DNA from: CALHRB01 sp964473465
GTDB lineage: Bacteria > Bacteroidota > Ignavibacteria > Kapaibacteriales > UBA2268
Assembly (NCBI GenBank): GCA_964473465.1
Contig: CAYYPE010000005.1
Location: 62,001-126,000, forward strand
DNA length: 64,000 nt
Reading direction: 5' to 3'
In this document: piece by piece, positions 61,462-64,000 of the stretch
Position numbering within the stretch: position 1 is the first letter of the stretch
How the letters are laid out: each line of letters opens with the position of its first letter
The notes under the pieces: model-generated
Seen by the model: the letters and a program-made list of their open reading frames with translations, nothing else
Told to the model about the DNA's origin: nothing
Database searches by the model: none
Translations under genes and position numbers: made by a program

Positions 61462-64000
61462 TTAATTTTTTAGATTCGATGGTATGGTAATAACAAATTC
61501 AGTTGATTCACCCGGAACAGAGCTTACTTCTAACTTTCCACGATGTATCTGAGTAACAATATCATAACTCATAGATAATCCCAGACCTGTTCCTTTACCA
61601 GTTGGTTTCGTGGTAAAGAAAGGTTGAAATATTTTGTCAATAACGCTCTGTGGAATTCCAGTTCCATTATCCTTAATCCTTATTTGGAAACTATCATCAA
61701 ACTTTTTAGTGCTTATTTCAATTTTTGGAGAATAACCTTCCGTTTGTTTGATACTTTTCTCATTAACAGCATAGCAAGAATTATTGACTATGTTTAATAT
61801 GACTCTGCTAAGGTCTTGAGGAACAATATTTGCTTTTCCAAGAGATTCATCATAATCAGAGATAATAGCGGTATTAAATTCATGATTTTGTGCTCTCATA
61901 CCATGGTAGGCGAGATTAACATATTCCTTCACCATTGAATTTATATCGGTTAGCTGGAATTCGCCGGATTTACCTCTTGAGTGCATCAACATACCTTTTA
62001 CGATACTTTCTGCACGTTTACCATGTTCATTAATTTTAGCAATATTATCATTAAGTGTGCTAATAATATCGAGAAGATTGTCATAATCATCTTGTGAAAA
62101 ATGTTCTTTCCCTTTTTCAATTTCATCATTCAGTTCTTCGATTAAATCCTTTGACAGAGAAGAGAAATTGTTAACAAAGTTCAATGGATTTTGAATTTCG
62201 TGGGCGATACCAGCTGTTAACTGACCAAGAGAGGCTAATTTTTCGGATTGAACAAGTTGTTGCTGTGCCTCTTTCAAGTTATTCAGGGTAATCTGCAAAT
62301 CTTCTAAGATTTTTGTTTTGATGAAAGCAGACACAAGATGTTCTTTTAAGTTGTTTAGCAGGCTTAAATCATTCTCTGTGAAAGCGTTTTTTGAAACAAA
62401 GTTCTCAAGGATGAGAAAAGCTTCAATTTTATTTTCAATACGAATCAGAATTGTAACAAAGGACAAAGGTTGTTCTAATTCGTTTAACTTTGAAAATTCT
62501 TCGCTCAGGTGTGGGTATCTATCAAAGTCCTTAGCAAGAAAAATATCTTCGAAAATTTCTTTAGAAATTGATATATAACGTTTTTCAGTTTCTTCGGTGG
62601 TGAGGGCAATCCCGTCAAAAATATTAATGTCCCAACCCAAACTTGCTTTGAATTTATATTTGGAGATATTATTATCCCATACGAGAGCAGTAGCTCTGTC
62701 AATAACCTTTAGAACCTTGACTCTTTCAAGAATTGAAATTAATAATTTATTGAAATTTATTTCATTGTTTATAGCCTGAACAATACCATTAATTTTTTCG
62801 AGTTCATCATTTTTGATAAATAGCTGGAGTGATTGGACTTCAATTTCTTCTTTTTGTTCCATGATTTCTGCCGTTCTTGCCTCAACAATTTCTTCAAGAA
62901 CCTGTTTTTCTCGCTCAAGTTTTCTACCTCGCCATCTGATAATGAGGAAAATGGAAGCTACTCCAAGAATAACATACATAGAGTAAGCCCAGACAGTAGC
63001 AAACCATGGTGTTTCAATAGTGAAATCGAATTCAGCAAAATCTGATGTATCCCCATAAACATTTCTTGAACGGACTTTGAACTTATAAGTGCCGTAGGAA
63101 AGATTTGTGTATTCCTTTTTAGTAGTTGTTGTCCATTCGGAAAGAACTTTATCAAATCCTTCAAGGATGAATTGGTATTCATTCTTACCTAAAATTTCGT
63201 AGGAAGTTGAAGAATAGTAGAATGTAATGGTGTTTTCTTCAGGAAGAAGTGAAGACATTTTTGGTTTGCTGTTATTCTCGAGACCGCTAAAACCAAAAAA
63301 TATTTCTTTTTCGTTGTTAACAATTATTTCTCTGATAAGGGTGCTGAAACTGGTTTTGTTGTTTAATCCTTGCTTTTCCTGATATCTGATAATACCATCG
63401 TTACCGCCCAGCCAGACAATGTAATTATTACTACCTTCTTCTTCATCAACAAAGATGGATTTGACGGTAAAATAAGAAATTGGTTTAAATCTTTTTTGGT
63501 CTTTTTTGTAAAGAAAACCATTTTTTTTATTTTTTTCAGGTATAAGTTGAGTAAAGTTTTTATCAGAACCATCTGTAGACCAAATTCGATTTTTCTTGTC
63601 CTGATAAATTTTATTAAGCCAATTAGATTTTGAATCGAGACTATCGGAAATGAATTCATTTGCAATGATGAACTTATCTTTTGATTCATCAAAGAAATGA
63701 ACACCCTCAACTGTAGAGACAAATAATCTACCATTTACCAAATTAACAGTATTACCAGCATTAGAAGGTAAACCCTTTTGACTGTCATATCTTTTTAAGG
63801 AATTATTTTTTAAATCGATACAAATAATTCCGTAATTACTTGTTCCACACCATACAAGACCATCAGAATCTTCCTGAATGCTTCTGATTTCATCAAATAG
63901 TTCTGGTTGTTCGTAATTAGATTTTAAATATTCGTTTAACTTCTTTACAATGAAAGTATTATTTTTTTGTTCAATGATTTCCAGACCGTTAATTGTTCCG
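61462..64000 (-). CDS. Propeller-type sensor histidine kinase (partial, continues past window)
   Basis: The frame is open to base 64000. An internal TTG at 63741 is not the true start, because the upstream codons continue a propeller repeat (SIQEDSDGLVWCGTSNYG). Order of parts from the visible N-terminus: two-component-regulator propeller blades, a Y_Y_Y domain (NEYQFILEGFDKVLSEWT), one transmembrane helix, a coiled coil, a GAF-like domain, HisKA with the phosphoacceptor His in LTAGIAHEIQNPLNF, and HATPase_c (NIVNNSCYAV, DNGTGIP, GTGLGLSMSYDIV). At least 845 residues are visible. It lies 59 bp upstream of the response regulator/PP2C gene, its likely partner. Confidence 0.9.
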   Translation of the reverse strand, partial: GTINGLEIIEQKNNTFIVKKLNEYLKSNYEQPELFDEIRSIQEDSDGLVWCGTSNYGIICIDLKNNSLKRYDSQKGLPSNAGNTVNLVNGRLFVSTVEGVHFFDESKDKFIIANEFISDSLDSKSNWLNKIYQDKKNRIWSTDGSDKNFTQLIPEKNKKNGFLYKKDQKRFKPISYFTVKSIFVDEEEGSNNYIVWLGGNDGIIRYQEKQGLNNKTSFSTLIREIIVNNEKEIFFGFSGLENNSKPKMSSLLPEENTITFYYSSTSYEILGKNEYQFILEGFDKVLSEWTTTTKKEYTNLSYGTYKFKVRSRNVYGDTSDFAEFDFTIETPWFATVWAYSMYVILGVASIFLIIRWRGRKLEREKQVLEEIVEARTAEIMEQKEEIEVQSLQLFIKNDELEKINGIVQAINNEINFNKLLISILERVKVLKVIDRATALVWDNNISKYKFKASLGWDINIFDGIALTTEETEKRYISISKEIFEDIFLAKDFDRYPHLSEEFSKLNELEQPLSFVTILIRIENKIEAFLILENFVSKNAFTENDLSLLNNLKEHLVSAFIKTKILEDLQITLNNLKEAQQQLVQSEKLASLGQLTAGIAHEIQNPLNFVNNFSSLSKDLIEELNDEIEKGKEHFSQDDYDNLLDIISTLNDNIAKINEHGKRAESIVKGMLMHSRGKSGEFQLTDINSMVKEYVNLAYHGMRAQNHEFNTAIISDYDESLGKANIVPQDLSRVILNIVNNSCYAVNEKSIKQTEGYSPKIEISTKKFDDSFQIRIKDNGTGIPQSVIDKIFQPFFTTKPTGKGTGLGLSMSYDIVTQIHRGKLEVSSVPGESTEFVITIPSNLKN

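Overview
The window is AT-rich chromosomal sequence from a member of the Bacteroidota/Ignavibacteriota (FCB) superphylum, probably Ignavibacteria- or Kapabacteria-like. This placement is inference. It rests on several observations: C-terminal domains resembling type IX secretion (T9SS) sorting signals, PD40/OmpA envelope proteins, promoter-like TAnnTTTG boxes with an upstream TTG, a FeoA-FeoB fusion, purS/purQ next to tat genes, and Bacteroidota-like versions of DprA, MenA and Tgt. A run of exactly 100 N (45859-45958) shows this is a scaffolded draft assembly, possibly a metagenome bin. No phage, integrase, intact insertion sequence or CRISPR array was seen.

Layout. 1-2304 (minus): PrkA-type serine kinase and the start of an unrecognised downstream gene. 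2558-10891: nuoC standing alone, an alpha/beta hydrolase, a small HTH protein and a secreted C1 peptidase (both minus), a beta-barrel/poly-Pro/double-OmpA protein, an rRNA/tRNA methyltransferase, dprA and a polyprenyl synthase. 10923-13692: TPR protein, DtxR-family metal regulator, tRNA-Thr(CGU) and rnpB. 13697-17320 (minus): an operon of a TolB-like lipoprotein, an ECF sigma factor, an unusual anti-sigma-like protein ending in outer-membrane-type beta strands, and a DUF4397-like lipoprotein. 17404-20470 (minus): folP, a LON-domain protein, a CPBP protease and menA. 20659-26309: PcrA/UvrD helicase, HD protein, FeoAB. 26313-32835 (minus): greA, ribBA, yajC, tgt, nnrD/E, amrS, GNAT. 32999-45858: murA, a BadF-type sugar kinase, membrane rhodanese, sigma-54 activator, PD40-OmpA protein, Ig-like lipoprotein, CHAD protein, KtrB/KtrA potassium uptake and a PD40-OmpA protein cut by the gap. 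45959-47707 (minus): ABC exporter. 48016-51845: a secreted-protein island with a broken Cys-rich T9SS gene, two Ycf48-like paralogues and several hairpin repeats. 52197-55180 (minus): psd, pssA, purS, purQ and two tatA-type genes. 55286-60105: dnaN, recF, dciA, gyrB. 60236-64000 (minus): a response regulator/PP2C phosphatase and a large propeller-type sensor kinase that runs off the window.

Most of the window is housekeeping. The parts that deserve attention are: the ECF operon whose anti-sigma-like protein seems to span both membranes; the sigma-54 activator without a receiver domain, translationally overlapped with a membrane rhodanese; the repeat-rich T9SS island, with in-frame nonsense codons in one gene and palindromes embedded in the sorting domain of another; and a Tgt that lacks the three zinc-binding cysteines.
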